Shown here: piece by piece, positions 1 through 6,752 of the stretch
Layout of the letters: each line of letters begins with the position of its first letter
How positions within the stretch are numbered: the stretch's first letter is position 1
From: Bacillota bacterium
Lineage (GTDB): Bacteria; Bacillota_A; Clostridia; Tissierellales; Peptoniphilaceae
Reading direction: 5' to 3'
Length of the DNA stretch: 29,431 bases
Assembly (NCBI GenBank): GCA_023418535.1
Contig: JAEZZN010000093.1
Location: forward strand, 1-29,431
Notes under the pieces: model-generated
Database searches by the model: none
What the model was told of the DNA's origin: nothing
The model's input: only the letters and a program-made list of their open reading frames with translations
Program-made: the position numbers and the translations under genes

Positions 1-421
1 CTTTAAGCAATGCATTAAAACCTTCATTTGTTATCATATGAGCCTCGTCGATTATATATACCTTATATTTTAGAGTAGTAGGTGGATAAATAACTTGATC
101 TCTTAATTGTCTTATATCATCAATTCTACGATTTGAAGCAGCATCCATCTCTACTATATCCATTGTCTTTTCTTCTATAATGGATTTACAATTTTCGCAT
201 TTATTACATGGATTTCCATCTTGTGGATCCAAACAATTTACTGCTTTTGCAAATATTTTAGCTGTGGAGGTTTTCCCCGTACCTCTAGTCCCAGAAAATA
301 TATAAGCATGAGAAATATTATTATTCTTTATTTGATTTTTTAATATATTAACTATATTATCTTGACCATAAAGTTTATCAAAATCTGAAGGTCTATATTT
401 TCTATATAATGCTTGTTTCAT
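1..421 (-). CDS. dnaX: DNA polymerase III subunit gamma/tau, N-terminal part (cut by window edge)
   Basis: This encodes the clamp-loader ATPase subunit of the replicative polymerase, which loads the beta sliding clamp. Only residues 1-140 are in the window; the gene continues beyond position 1. The N-terminus MKQALYRKYRPSDFDKLYGQ is typical of DnaX. A Walker A motif (GTRGTGKTS) lies near residue 46, followed by the zinc-binding cysteine cluster (C-x8-C-x2-C-x2-C, residues ~62-76), then the DAASN segment and Walker B (YIIDEAH) near residue 129. After DAASN the sequence reads RRIDDIR where NGVDDIR is usual. The ATG at 419-421 is preceded by GAGGTGAAT, a good ribosome binding site. It is transcribed divergently from the small open frame at 521. 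Confidence 0.96.
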   Translation of the reverse strand, partial: MKQALYRKYRPSDFDKLYGQDNIVNILKNQIKNNNISHAYIFSGTRGTGKTSTAKIFAKAVNCLDPQDGNPCNKCENCKSIIEEKTMDIVEMDAASNRRIDDIRQLRDQVIYPPTTLKYKVYIIDEAHMITNEGFNALLK

Positions 422-520
422 ATTCACCTCATTTTTAATTATAGCATATGAACCCTTTTTATTTAATATTTTAGATAGTATAATATAATATATTTATAAA
501 TAAATTGTTTAGGAGGCACT

Positions 521-757
521 ATGTTTGGCAATGAAAATATAAAATATAATGTTATGTTATATTTTATGATATTTATGTTTTATTCAAATTCTCTTTATAC
601 AAATTTTTTTGATTATATAATAAATACATCTATGTCTATTGTTATAATATTAAATAGCCTATGGTTATTAATTAATTTTTTACACAAAAAAAATAAAAAA
701 TATATAACAAAACCGCTAGTATATTCACTAGCGGTTTATAGTCAATTAATTTATTAA
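521..757 (+). CDS. Possible small membrane protein, 78 aa
   Basis: I do not recognise this protein. It is a short hydrophobic frame with two likely membrane segments (about residues 10-30 and 36-54), a Lys-rich patch (HKKNKK) and a short tail. Support for translation is a strong ribosome binding site (AGGAGG, four bases before the ATG) and A/T-rich promoter-like sequence upstream, including TATAAT near 480. Against it, the last ~16 codons run through the hairpin at 709-741 and into the duplicated rpsR fragment. The present C-terminus (YSQLIY) is therefore borrowed sequence, and the original gene may have been longer or different. It may be a real small gene with a rebuilt end, or a chance frame. 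Confidence 0.4.
   Translation: MFGNENIKYNVMLYFMIFMFYSNSLYTNFFDYIINTSMSIVIILNSLWLLINFLHKKNKKYITKPLVYSLAVYSQLIY
709..741. terminator. Hairpin terminator, probably bidirectional
   Basis: A perfect 11-bp stem (710-720 pairs with 727-737, loop ATATTC) is followed by TTTATA on the plus strand and by TTTTGTTATAT on the minus strand. On the minus strand it could end the phn/metallophosphatase operon, about 170 bases past that stop codon. Its core (aaccgct...agcggtt) resembles the rpsR terminator at 5487-5511, and it sits directly beside the rpsR fragment. Confidence 0.6.
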
Positions 758-788
758 TGTCTTTGTCAAATACACAAACTTTTTTTCT
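735..788 (-). pseudogene. Fragment of rpsR (ribosomal protein S18 codons 8-25), duplicated
   Basis: 54 bases match the intact rpsR at 5674-5727 in the same orientation with only two differences. Read on the minus strand it encodes [18 protein letters not shown], against [18 protein letters not shown] in the intact gene: one Asn-to-Ile change and one silent change. There is no start codon; an in-frame TAG lies four codons upstream, and the rest of S18 is absent. It abuts a terminator similar to the one that follows rpsR. It is best read as the remnant of a duplicated rpsR that lost its centre and ends, or as a small segment copied by recombination. Confidence 0.8.
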
Positions 789-905
789 AAAGTGTTTCTA
801 GAAAATACTTTTTCTTATTTTTATAAATAATAGAAAGTCTGAATATGTGTTTTTCTATTTTTTATATCACAGGATATTCATATTTATATATTTAGTTCTT
901 AACTT
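758..905. other. A/T-rich intergenic stretch without a gene
   Basis: Apart from the end of the rpsR fragment, this stretch holds one imperfect hairpin at 789-811 (aaagtgttt / aaatacttt, one mismatch). The hairpin is followed on the plus strand by a T-rich run, so it could be a weak plus-strand terminator for the small frame at 521. I see no ribosome binding site or convincing coding frame. Confidence 0.4.
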
Positions 906-1988
906 TCAAAATGTTGTTTCTTCCTTACTTAAACACAACATCAAAAAATTCCCAAAAAAAGTATCTATTATATTTTTCTTCAAATATCTATTGTCTATTT
1001 TTTCTTGTGTTGCAAGAACAGTGCCTTCTCCTGGAACTTCATAAAATCCAAGTTTAAATGGAATTTCTAGTTCATTTGCAAATTCTTGAATTGTTTTGGA
1101 TTTAAATTCTAATAGATATTTATCTGCTTTGTAAGTTTTTTTTATATAATTCGTAAATTTTGAAATTGGAGCCTTTTCATTTAACCATTTTTCATAATCG
1201 TCATCCAAAACTCCCCATTTTTCAGCTTCTAATTTTACAACTTTATTTTGTAATATCGAGTTGACTGAAATATTAAACTCTTGAACCCCTACAAATTTAC
1301 CATATAAACCAGGCTGGATCACACAAGTTTTACCGTTTATAAATGAATTTGTAAAATGTTGATGACCATATATAAATGAATTTACTTCTGGAAATTGAGA
1401 GATTAGCTCACCTGCCCCATCTTCTATAGATGAATAAAACCATCTTTTGTTGCTTACGGGGTCTATAGTTGCTCCACCATGATAGCAAACAACTATAAAA
1501 TCAACATTCCCTTTGATTTCATCTAAAATATTTCGAAGTACTTCTTCTGGATTTCTTACGTATACTTCTTGCGGGAAATATTTTCCAGTTAATATTGAAA
1601 ATCCTTCTGTTAATAATCCTATTACTGCTATTTTTAAACCTTTTCTTTCAATTACTGCATATGGTTTGAAAATCAAATTATCATCAATATCCACTAAATT
1701 TGCACAAATGTATTCACAATTTAACTTTTTTACAATATTTTTCAAATATTCTATGCCAAAATCTAAATCATGATTTCCAGGAATCATAACATCATAGTTT
1801 AATTCATTTGCAATTTTTATAAATGGATTTTCTTTTTCTTTCAAATATGAATAGAAAGTAACTGGACTTCCTATAAAAAAATCCCCATTATCTATAAGTA
1901 AATCTCTGTCTAAATCAATTACATTTTTCAAACCATTATCTTTATATCCATGAACATCAGTTGTAGATAAAATTTTCAAATTTTCCAT
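906..1988 (-). CDS. Metallophosphatase of the 5'-nucleotidase/UshA family, short form
   Basis: This is a predicted two-metal phosphoesterase that hydrolyses phosphate monoesters such as nucleotides. The metal-binding motifs are all present in order: D-V-H (residues 11-13), GD (35-36), GNHD (71-74), H170 in CYHGG, and GHQH (208-211). There is no signal peptide, so it is probably cytoplasmic. It has 360 residues; family members usually have ~500 or more because of a full C-terminal substrate domain, and only the start of such a domain seems to remain after residue ~285. Its start codon overlaps the phnE2 stop (TAATG), so it is translationally coupled as the last gene of the phn operon. The neighbourhood suggests it releases phosphate from an imported ester, but no substrate can be read from the sequence. 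Confidence 0.85.
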   Translation of the reverse strand: MENLKILSTTDVHGYKDNGLKNVIDLDRDLLIDNGDFFIGSPVTFYSYLKEKENPFIKIANELNYDVMIPGNHDLDFGIEYLKNIVKKLNCEYICANLVDIDDNLIFKPYAVIERKGLKIAVIGLLTEGFSILTGKYFPQEVYVRNPEEVLRNILDEIKGNVDFIVVCYHGGATIDPVSNKRWFYSSIEDGAGELISQFPEVNSFIYGHQHFTNSFINGKTCVIQPGLYGKFVGVQEFNISVNSILQNKVVKLEAEKWGVLDDDYEKWLNEKAPISKFTNYIKKTYKADKYLLEFKSKTIQEFANELEIPFKLGFYEVPGEGTVLATQEKIDNRYLKKNIIDTFFGNFLMLCLSKEETTF

Positions 1989-2764
1989 TACGCAAGCTTC
2001 TTTCTTATAAATGTTCCAAGTGCGTCGATAATTAATACCACTATGATTATTGCGATAAGTATTATGCTTACCTTACCCCAGTCTCTTGATTGTAAAGCAA
2101 ATATTATAGGCGCTCCAATTCCTCCTGCTCCTACCAAGCCGAGTATTGTGGCACTTCTTACAGATATCTCAAAATGATTTAATATGTGAGATACTGAAAT
2201 TGAAGTGATTTGTGGTAAGTGAGCATATTGAAAAGTTTGGAACTTACTTGCTCCTACAGAGTTCAATGCTTCTATTGGAGTGTTGTCAACATTATCCATT
2301 GCATTAGAAATCAATTTCCCAAGCATACCTACAAGTTGCGTTCCAATTGCAAGTCCTCCTGCAAAAGGACCAGGTCCTACAACTCTTACAAATAAAATTG
2401 CATAGATGATAGTTGGAATTGCACGCATAATATTTAGAATGAATTTTCCAATTTTTGGCACTATTGTAAATTTCCCCCAAATAGCGCTTGACGCAAGTAG
2501 AATAAATGGAATTGAAAGCAATGTCCCAAGTCCTGTTCCATACAAAGCTATCATAATAGTTTCCCACATAAGACTTAGTAAATCTTCATTTGAACCTTTT
2601 TGATATACAAAACTCCAGTCTGGATGAGTCAGTCCTGTAAATATTTGTGAAATGTATTTTCCAGTTAAAGGTGTTCTCCCACTAAAGTCTAGGAAATAAA
2701 ATGAAAGTATAATGATAAGTACTACTGCTATTTTTAGAGCATTATTTCTGAATTTTCTTGACAT
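1988..2764 (-). CDS. phnE: Phosphonate-type ABC transporter permease (second PhnE)
   Basis: This is a membrane permease subunit of a PhnCDE importer. It has 258 residues with about six hydrophobic segments. The cytoplasmic EAA loop that contacts the ATPase is visible (EALNSVGASKFQTFQYAHLP, residues ~164-183), followed by the typical GLVGAGGIG segment. Its start overlaps the stop of the first permease (TAATG), so the two are translated together and most likely form a heterodimer. The first half of the protein (FSGRTPLTGKYISQIFTGLTHPDWSFV) differs from PhnE1, so it is a diverged paralogue, not a recent copy. Confidence 0.92.
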   Translation of the reverse strand: MSRKFRNNALKIAVVLIIILSFYFLDFSGRTPLTGKYISQIFTGLTHPDWSFVYQKGSNEDLLSLMWETIMIALYGTGLGTLLSIPFILLASSAIWGKFTIVPKIGKFILNIMRAIPTIIYAILFVRVVGPGPFAGGLAIGTQLVGMLGKLISNAMDNVDNTPIEALNSVGASKFQTFQYAHLPQITSISVSHILNHFEISVRSATILGLVGAGGIGAPIIFALQSRDWGKVSIILIAIIIVVLIIDALGTFIRKKLA

Positions 2765-3543
2765 TATAGGACTTCCTTTCTAATGTATCCACTAACTAAG
2801 TCGACAATTACAACAATTAAAAGTATAAATAATATTATCAAACTTACTCTTCCATATTGTCTAAATCCTAGTGCAGTATTTAGTAAAACCCCGATACCAC
2901 CAGCACCAACATATCCCAGTACAGCTGATCCTCTTACATTTACTTCAAATGTATACAAAATATTTTGAAATACACTTGTTTCAATTTGAGGCCAGATAGA
3001 TGTGATTGCTAGTTGGAATTTTGTTGCACCAATTGATTCATTTGCCTCGATTGGTCCATATTCAACATTTTCAATAGAGTTAAATACTAATTGTGAAAGC
3101 ATTCCAAATGTAAAAATAGAAATTGTCATTACCCCCGTAAATTCTCCTATACCTGAGATAGCTACTAAAATAGCAGCCAAAAGTAAATTCGGAATAGTAC
3201 GAATTAAACTAAATATCGCTCTAAATATTAATGTTATAAATGTATTTCTAGTTACTATATATGTCCCTAAAAATGCTGCAGGTATTGCAAATAGTGTTCC
3301 TATAAATGTACCTGCAACAGACATAGCAAGTGTTACGAACATTGGACGAATTAATTGAGGTAAATAGCTCCATTCAGGCTCAAGTAATTGAGATAGAAAT
3401 ATTTGCGATTGTCCGCTATTCTTAATAATTTCCGTTAAATCGGATCCTATAAAATTTCCTGCATACAAAAATATAAATGATATAAATCCAAATAGAAAAA
3501 TATTTGAAATAAGATGATCATGTATTGTGTCTTTTAACTTCAT
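2764..3543 (-). CDS. phnE: Phosphonate-type ABC transporter permease (first PhnE)
   Basis: This is the partner permease of the PhnCDE importer, 259 residues with about six membrane segments. The EAA loop reads EANESIGATKFQLAITSIWP and is followed by GYVGAGGIGVLL, both hallmarks of PhnE-type permeases. It starts 18 bases after phnC. The ribosome binding site is weak (ATAGGTATATATT), so translation may depend partly on coupling with phnC. Two different phnE genes in tandem are common for this transporter in Bacillota. Confidence 0.92.
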   Translation of the reverse strand: MKLKDTIHDHLISNIFLFGFISFIFLYAGNFIGSDLTEIIKNSGQSQIFLSQLLEPEWSYLPQLIRPMFVTLAMSVAGTFIGTLFAIPAAFLGTYIVTRNTFITLIFRAIFSLIRTIPNLLLAAILVAISGIGEFTGVMTISIFTFGMLSQLVFNSIENVEYGPIEANESIGATKFQLAITSIWPQIETSVFQNILYTFEVNVRGSAVLGYVGAGGIGVLLNTALGFRQYGRVSLIILFILLIVVIVDLVSGYIRKEVL

Positions 3544-3561
3544 AATATATACCTATTCTTC

Positions 3562-4308
3562 CTAATCAAATATAGCAGCGCCATAGATTTCGTTTAACTT
3601 TTCATTTGTCGCTTCGCTTGCTGGTCCATCAAAAACTATTTCTCCATCTCTCATTCCAATAATTCTTTTTGCATATTGACGCGCAAGATCTACTGAGTGA
3701 ATATTTATAATTACAGTTCTATTCAAACTTTCATTTAATTTCTTAAAATCATCCATTACAGTTTGTGCTGATATTGGATCAAGCGCAGACACTGGCTCAT
3801 CTGCAAGTATTATCTCTGCTTCTTGTACTATTGTTCTTGCAATTGAAACTCTTTGTTGTTGACCCCCTGAAAGCGAGTCAGATCTATCCTTCAATTTATC
3901 AGATAAATTCACTCTTTCAAGCGCTCTATTTGCTCTTTCATAGTCTTCTTTTGAAAATAGTCCAAATAGTGTTTGAAGACCATTGTAATATCCTAATCTT
4001 CCTGTAAGTACATTTTTTTGCACAGTATTTTTCTTAACTAAATTAAACTGTTGAAATATCATTCCTATTTTTCTACGAGTTTCTCTAACTTCTTTAGTAC
4101 TTGCATTCGTAAGAGATTTTCCATCTATTAAAATCTCTCCTTCAGTAATTTCGTTTAATCTATTTATACAACGAAGTAATGTTGATTTGCCCGCTCCAGA
4201 CAGCCCAATAATACAAACAAATTCTCCTTGTTCAATATTTAAAGTGACATTTTTTAGTCCTACTACTCCATTGTCATATATTTTTGTTACATTTTTAAAC
4301 TCAATCAT
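3562..4308 (-). CDS. phnC: Phosphonate-type ABC transporter ATP-binding protein
   Basis: This is the ATPase that powers the PhnDE importer. It has 248 residues with Walker A GLSGAGKS (35-42), Q-loop in MIFQQFN (~83-89), signature LSGGQQQR (146-153), Walker B IILADEP (166-172), D-loop SALD and switch histidine H204. Length and spacing are normal for PhnC. It lies downstream of phnD across a terminator-like hairpin at 4321-4353 and directly upstream of phnE1. A GGGAGAAAT ribosome binding site precedes the ATG. Confidence 0.95.
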   Translation of the reverse strand: MIEFKNVTKIYDNGVVGLKNVTLNIEQGEFVCIIGLSGAGKSTLLRCINRLNEITEGEILIDGKSLTNASTKEVRETRRKIGMIFQQFNLVKKNTVQKNVLTGRLGYYNGLQTLFGLFSKEDYERANRALERVNLSDKLKDRSDSLSGGQQQRVSIARTIVQEAEIILADEPVSALDPISAQTVMDDFKKLNESLNRTVIINIHSVDLARQYAKRIIGMRDGEIVFDGPASEATNEKLNEIYGAAIFD

Positions 4309-4320
4309 ATTTCTCCCTTT

Positions 4321-4353
4321 TAAAAAGCGACTAATTCTATAAAGAATTAGTCG
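4321..4353 (-). terminator. Intercistronic hairpin between phnD and phnC
   Basis: A perfect 11-bp stem (4328-4338 with 4343-4353, loop ATAA) is followed on the coding strand by CTTTTTAAAA. It looks like a leaky intrinsic terminator or an mRNA-stabilising hairpin. Such elements often keep a binding-protein gene expressed above the transporter genes that follow. No new promoter is obvious before phnC. Confidence 0.7.
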
Positions 4354-4369
4354 TCTAAAATTATTAGAA

Positions 4370-5290
4370 TTACTCTGCTGCTGTATTCGTATATTGTTCT
4401 ACAGTATCATAATTTGATTCAACCGCATCTGTATAACCTTGATGAGACCACATTGACATTGCTTCTTTGCCTTCTTCATCTTGATTCATATTTTTGAAAA
4501 CTTCAACAATCTTATCTTTTAATTCTTGAGACATTTTTGGATTTACTGCAATTGCATCATTTGGAATTTCAGCTTCTGTTAAGTATAATACACGAAGTTG
4601 TGTTGGAAGATCTTCATCAAATATGCCATTAAACACATATCTTGTTCCTTCAAATGAAAATGCCGCATCTTGTTGACCATTTAATACTGAAGTAATTTCA
4701 GATGGAATATCATTTACTGGTGTAAGTGTTGATTCTTTAGTTAAATCAAGTCCTTTTCCTTTAAGTTCTGCTACAGGATAAATGTATCCTGATGCTGAAG
4801 TTGGGCTTAATGTAGCAATTTTCTTACCTCTTAAATCTTCAAATGTTTGTATATCAGAGTCAGCTCTTACTAAAATTTCTGCTCTAAATGCTCCTGATGT
4901 TTGATCTTCTGGCTCACCAGTTTCGTCATTATATCCACCAAGTACTGATGTAAGTAGAGCTTCTGCTGCTTTTAATCCTCTAGCTTGTACATATGCAGCT
5001 GGAGGCATAATTCCTAAATCTACTTGACCAGATGCCATAGCTTCAACAATTGTAGAATAGTCAGTTGCAAGAGTTACTTTTACTTCTCTTCCTAACTTTT
5101 CGCTTAAATATCTTGCAAATGGTTCTGCCTTTGCTTGCATTGTCCCATCATTATTTGTTGGAACAAATTGAACATTCAACACTCCACTTTCAGATTCTGA
5201 TTCACCATTTGTTCCAGTGTTATTATTGCTGCATGCAACCAATGAAAACACTAAAACTAATGATAAAAATAATGACAAAATTTTTTTCAT
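4370..5290 (-). CDS. phnD: Phosphonate/phosphate-ester ABC transporter substrate-binding lipoprotein
   Basis: This is the extracellular lipid-anchored solute receptor of the importer, 306 residues. A signal peptide with lipobox LVAC puts the lipidated cysteine at residue 20, followed by a Ser/Asn/Glu-rich linker. The body has the PhnD/PtxB pattern: VQFVPTNNDGTMQAKAEPFA, then ASGQVDLGIMPPAAYV near residues 90-105, and a Ser/Thr-rich ligand loop (TLSPTSASGYIYP) in the second lobe. Paralogues of this family bind phosphonates, phosphite or phosphate esters, and the ligand here cannot be read from sequence. AAGGAGAGTATATT precedes the ATG. It is the first gene of the operon. Confidence 0.9.
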   Translation of the reverse strand: MKKILSLFLSLVLVFSLVACSNNNTGTNGESESESGVLNVQFVPTNNDGTMQAKAEPFARYLSEKLGREVKVTLATDYSTIVEAMASGQVDLGIMPPAAYVQARGLKAAEALLTSVLGGYNDETGEPEDQTSGAFRAEILVRADSDIQTFEDLRGKKIATLSPTSASGYIYPVAELKGKGLDLTKESTLTPVNDIPSEITSVLNGQQDAAFSFEGTRYVFNGIFDEDLPTQLRVLYLTEAEIPNDAIAVNPKMSQELKDKIVEVFKNMNQDEEGKEAMSMWSHQGYTDAVESNYDTVEQYTNTAAE

Positions 5291-5382
5291 AATATACTCT
5301 CCTTATATATTTATTTACAAATTAAACCTAACTTGTGATATATGTATTTTATCAGATATTTAGTTTTTTTTATACTAATTTT

Positions 5383-5412
5383 TGTAAAGTATATATTAAT
5401 TATATATGTTAA
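5383..5412 (-). promoter_or_regulatory. Candidate PhoP-like direct repeats upstream of phnD (weak)
   Basis: On the coding strand, three TT(A/T)A(C/T)A hexamers occur in a row: TTAACA (5407-5412), TTAATA (5394-5399) and TTTACA (5383-5388), with steps of 13 and 11 bases. The Bacillus PhoP box uses such hexamers at an 11-base step. In sequence this A/T-rich, chance matches are likely, so this is only a suggestion. Confidence 0.2.
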
Positions 5413-5482
5413 AAATATGTTTATTTTCTCTTTTTAAATATTTGGATGCCAATTAGGTAAATATAAATAAATACACTCATAG

Positions 5483-5511
5483 AAAAACCGCTGAACATTA
5501 AGTTCAGCGGT
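5483..5511 (-). terminator. Intrinsic terminator after rpsR
   Basis: A 10-bp stem (5487-5496 with 5502-5511, loop ATTAA) is followed on the minus strand by TTTTTCT. It lies 12 bases past the rpsR stop codon and ends the rpsF-ssb-rpsR operon. Confidence 0.88.
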
Positions 5512-5523
5512 TAATTAATTTTA

Positions 5524-5748
5524 TTAATTTACTTGATATGGTAAGATAGCTATTTGTCTAGCTTTCTTAATTTCTCTAGCAACGATTCTTTGATGATGTG
5601 CACATGTTCCTGTAACTCTTCTTGGTAAAATTTTACCTCTTTCTGAGATGAAAGGTTTTAATGAGTTAACATCTTTATAGTCAATTAATTTATTATTGTC
5701 TTTGTCAAATACGCAAACTTTTTTTCTTTGTTTAAATCTTCTTGCCAT
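5524..5748 (-). CDS. rpsR: 30S ribosomal protein S18
   Basis: This is a small-subunit platform protein that binds 16S rRNA together with S6. It has 74 residues, with the invariant core [17 protein letters not shown] and the C-terminal helix [14 protein letters not shown]. The zinc-ribbon positions are only partly kept: Cys12, then Asp15 where the second Cys of CxxC would be, Cys49 and His52 (CAHH). It may bind zinc weakly or not at all. TAGGAGG precedes the ATG. It is separated from ssb by an unusually long spacer, and a copy of its codons 8-25 lies at 735-788. Confidence 0.97.
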   Translation of the reverse strand: MARRFKQRKKVCVFDKDNNKLIDYKDVNSLKPFISERGKILPRRVTGTCAHHQRIVAREIKKARQIAILPYQVN

Positions 5749-5760
5749 TTTTTCCTCCTA

Positions 5761-5910
5761 TAAATTCTTCCCAATGAACATTCAAATTTTGTCGTAAGAG
5801 TCAGTTTCTACTTCAGCCCAAAATCGTGATTCGACCGATTTTGGCTTTCGCTACATAACTTACACTTACAACTCAGTTTCGAGTTTAACGCTCATTTCGT
5901 TGGGTGTCAG
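5761..5910. repeat. Structured, less A/T-rich spacer between ssb and rpsR
   Basis: This 162-base gap interrupts an operon that is normally tight. It is clearly richer in G/C than its surroundings. It contains a 9-bp inverted repeat (CCAAAATCG ... CGATTTTGG around 5819-5846). On the minus strand it also has two or three degenerate copies of a CGAAACTGAGTTGTAA-like unit (around 5869-5903 and near 5794-5812). No open frame with a ribosome binding site is seen. It may be an inserted repeat or a structured untranslated region that tunes rpsR expression. Confidence 0.4.
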
Positions 5911-6393
5911 TTAGAAAGGAATCCTTTTATCTTCTGTTGGATCAAAATCTGCTGAATATTCAAAGTCGTCATCAATTGGTGGTACAAAATCGTCTGAATT
6001 ATTACTTGAAGAGTTTGATGAAGTATTATTTGAATAACTTGAATTATTTCCATCTTTCCAGTCTATAAATTCAATATTGTTTGCTAATACTTCTGTAGTA
6101 TAAACTCTTTGTCCATCTCTTTCATATGATCCAGTTTGGATTCTGCCTGTAACCAAAACTCTTAGACCTTTTCCTGTATATTTAGTAATATTTTCTCCAA
6201 GTTTTCCCCAAGCAACACAGTTTATAAAATCTGCAGTTGGTTGGTTTCTTGATTCCATCTCTTGTCTTTTTTCTCTTGATAAATTCTTATCTACAGCTAT
6301 GTTAAATCTAACTACAGCTGTGTTTCCATTAGCTTGTACATATCTTAATTCAGGATCTCTGGTTAATCTTCCCATTAATACAACATTGTTCAT
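5911..6393 (-). CDS. ssb: Single-stranded DNA-binding protein
   Basis: SSB coats single-stranded DNA during replication and repair and recruits partners through its C-terminal tip. It has 160 residues: an OB fold at ~1-108 (MNNVVLMGRLTRDPELRY, then FINCVAWGKLGENI), a low-complexity Ser/Asn linker (~115-138) and an acidic tail ending EDKRIPF. The tip normally reads DDDIPF, so the Lys-Arg before IPF is slightly unusual. GGAGG lies before the ATG, 18 bases after the rpsF stop. Its position between rpsF and rpsR is the classic arrangement. Confidence 0.97.
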   Translation of the reverse strand: MNNVVLMGRLTRDPELRYVQANGNTAVVRFNIAVDKNLSREKRQEMESRNQPTADFINCVAWGKLGENITKYTGKGLRVLVTGRIQTGSYERDGQRVYTTEVLANNIEFIDWKDGNNSSYSNNTSSNSSSNNSDDFVPPIDDDFEYSADFDPTEDKRIPF

Positions 6394-6411
6394 TAAATCC
6401 TCCTTAAAATA

Positions 6412-6696
6412 TTAAGACTCTTTCTTTACTACTAAATATTTAATAATAGCGTCGGTAATTTGTGATCTTCTTTCTAATTCTTTGATTATTGATGGTTCAG
6501 CTTCAAAGTTAATTAGAACGTAGTTACCTTCTTTAATGTGATTTATTTCGTAAGCTAATTTTCTGATTCCCCAATCATCAACTTCACCTAGTTTCCCATT
6601 TTCGTTGATTACGTCATACAATCTTTGTAAAACGTCTTTCTTTAGGTCTTCTTCTGTATTAGGCTTCAAAATAACTATCATTTCATAACTATTCAT
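6412..6696 (-). CDS. rpsF: 30S ribosomal protein S6
   Basis: S6 forms a complex with S18 on the small-subunit platform. The start is placed at MNSYEMIVILKP (94 residues, the usual length) because GGGAGGG lies just before this ATG. An earlier in-frame ATG at 6762 has no ribosome binding site and lies upstream of the predicted transcription start. The protein has the expected motifs WGIRKLAYEI and GNYVLINFEA. It is the first gene of the rpsF-ssb-rpsR operon. Confidence 0.96.
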   Translation of the reverse strand: MNSYEMIVILKPNTEEDLKKDVLQRLYDVINENGKLGEVDDWGIRKLAYEINHIKEGNYVLINFEAEPSIIKELERRSQITDAIIKYLVVKKES

Positions 6697-6746
6697 ATTG
6701 CCCTCCCTTCGGTTTAACCCCGCTTCTATACGGAGTAGAGATTTAC
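6697..6746 (-). promoter_or_regulatory. rpsF leader, candidate S6:S18 autoregulatory element
   Basis: The short 5' untranslated region can fold so that CTCC (6733-6738 region) pairs with the GGGAG of the ribosome binding site, enclosing a small GC hairpin and the segment ACCGAAG. In many bacteria the S6:S18 complex binds the rpsF leader at a stem with a bulged CCG and represses the operon. The CCG and the overlap with the ribosome binding site fit that model; I have not matched it to a full covariance model. Confidence 0.4.
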
Positions 6747-6752
6747 TGAAAC

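Noticed and set aside
735..788. The rpsR fragment as a functional short S18 gene.
   Set aside because: It has no start codon, only 18 codons of S18 and an upstream in-frame stop.
780..1000. A frameshift near the T-run at ~950-965 that would explain the short metallophosphatase.
   Set aside because: The downstream minus-strand frames between 780 and 905 do not encode anything like a 5'-nucleotidase C-terminus, so a simple frameshift does not restore a longer protein.
847..1044. A plus-strand open frame overlapping the end of the metallophosphatase gene.
   Set aside because: It has no ribosome binding site, has low-complexity A/T-driven composition, and its second half is antisense to a well-supported gene.
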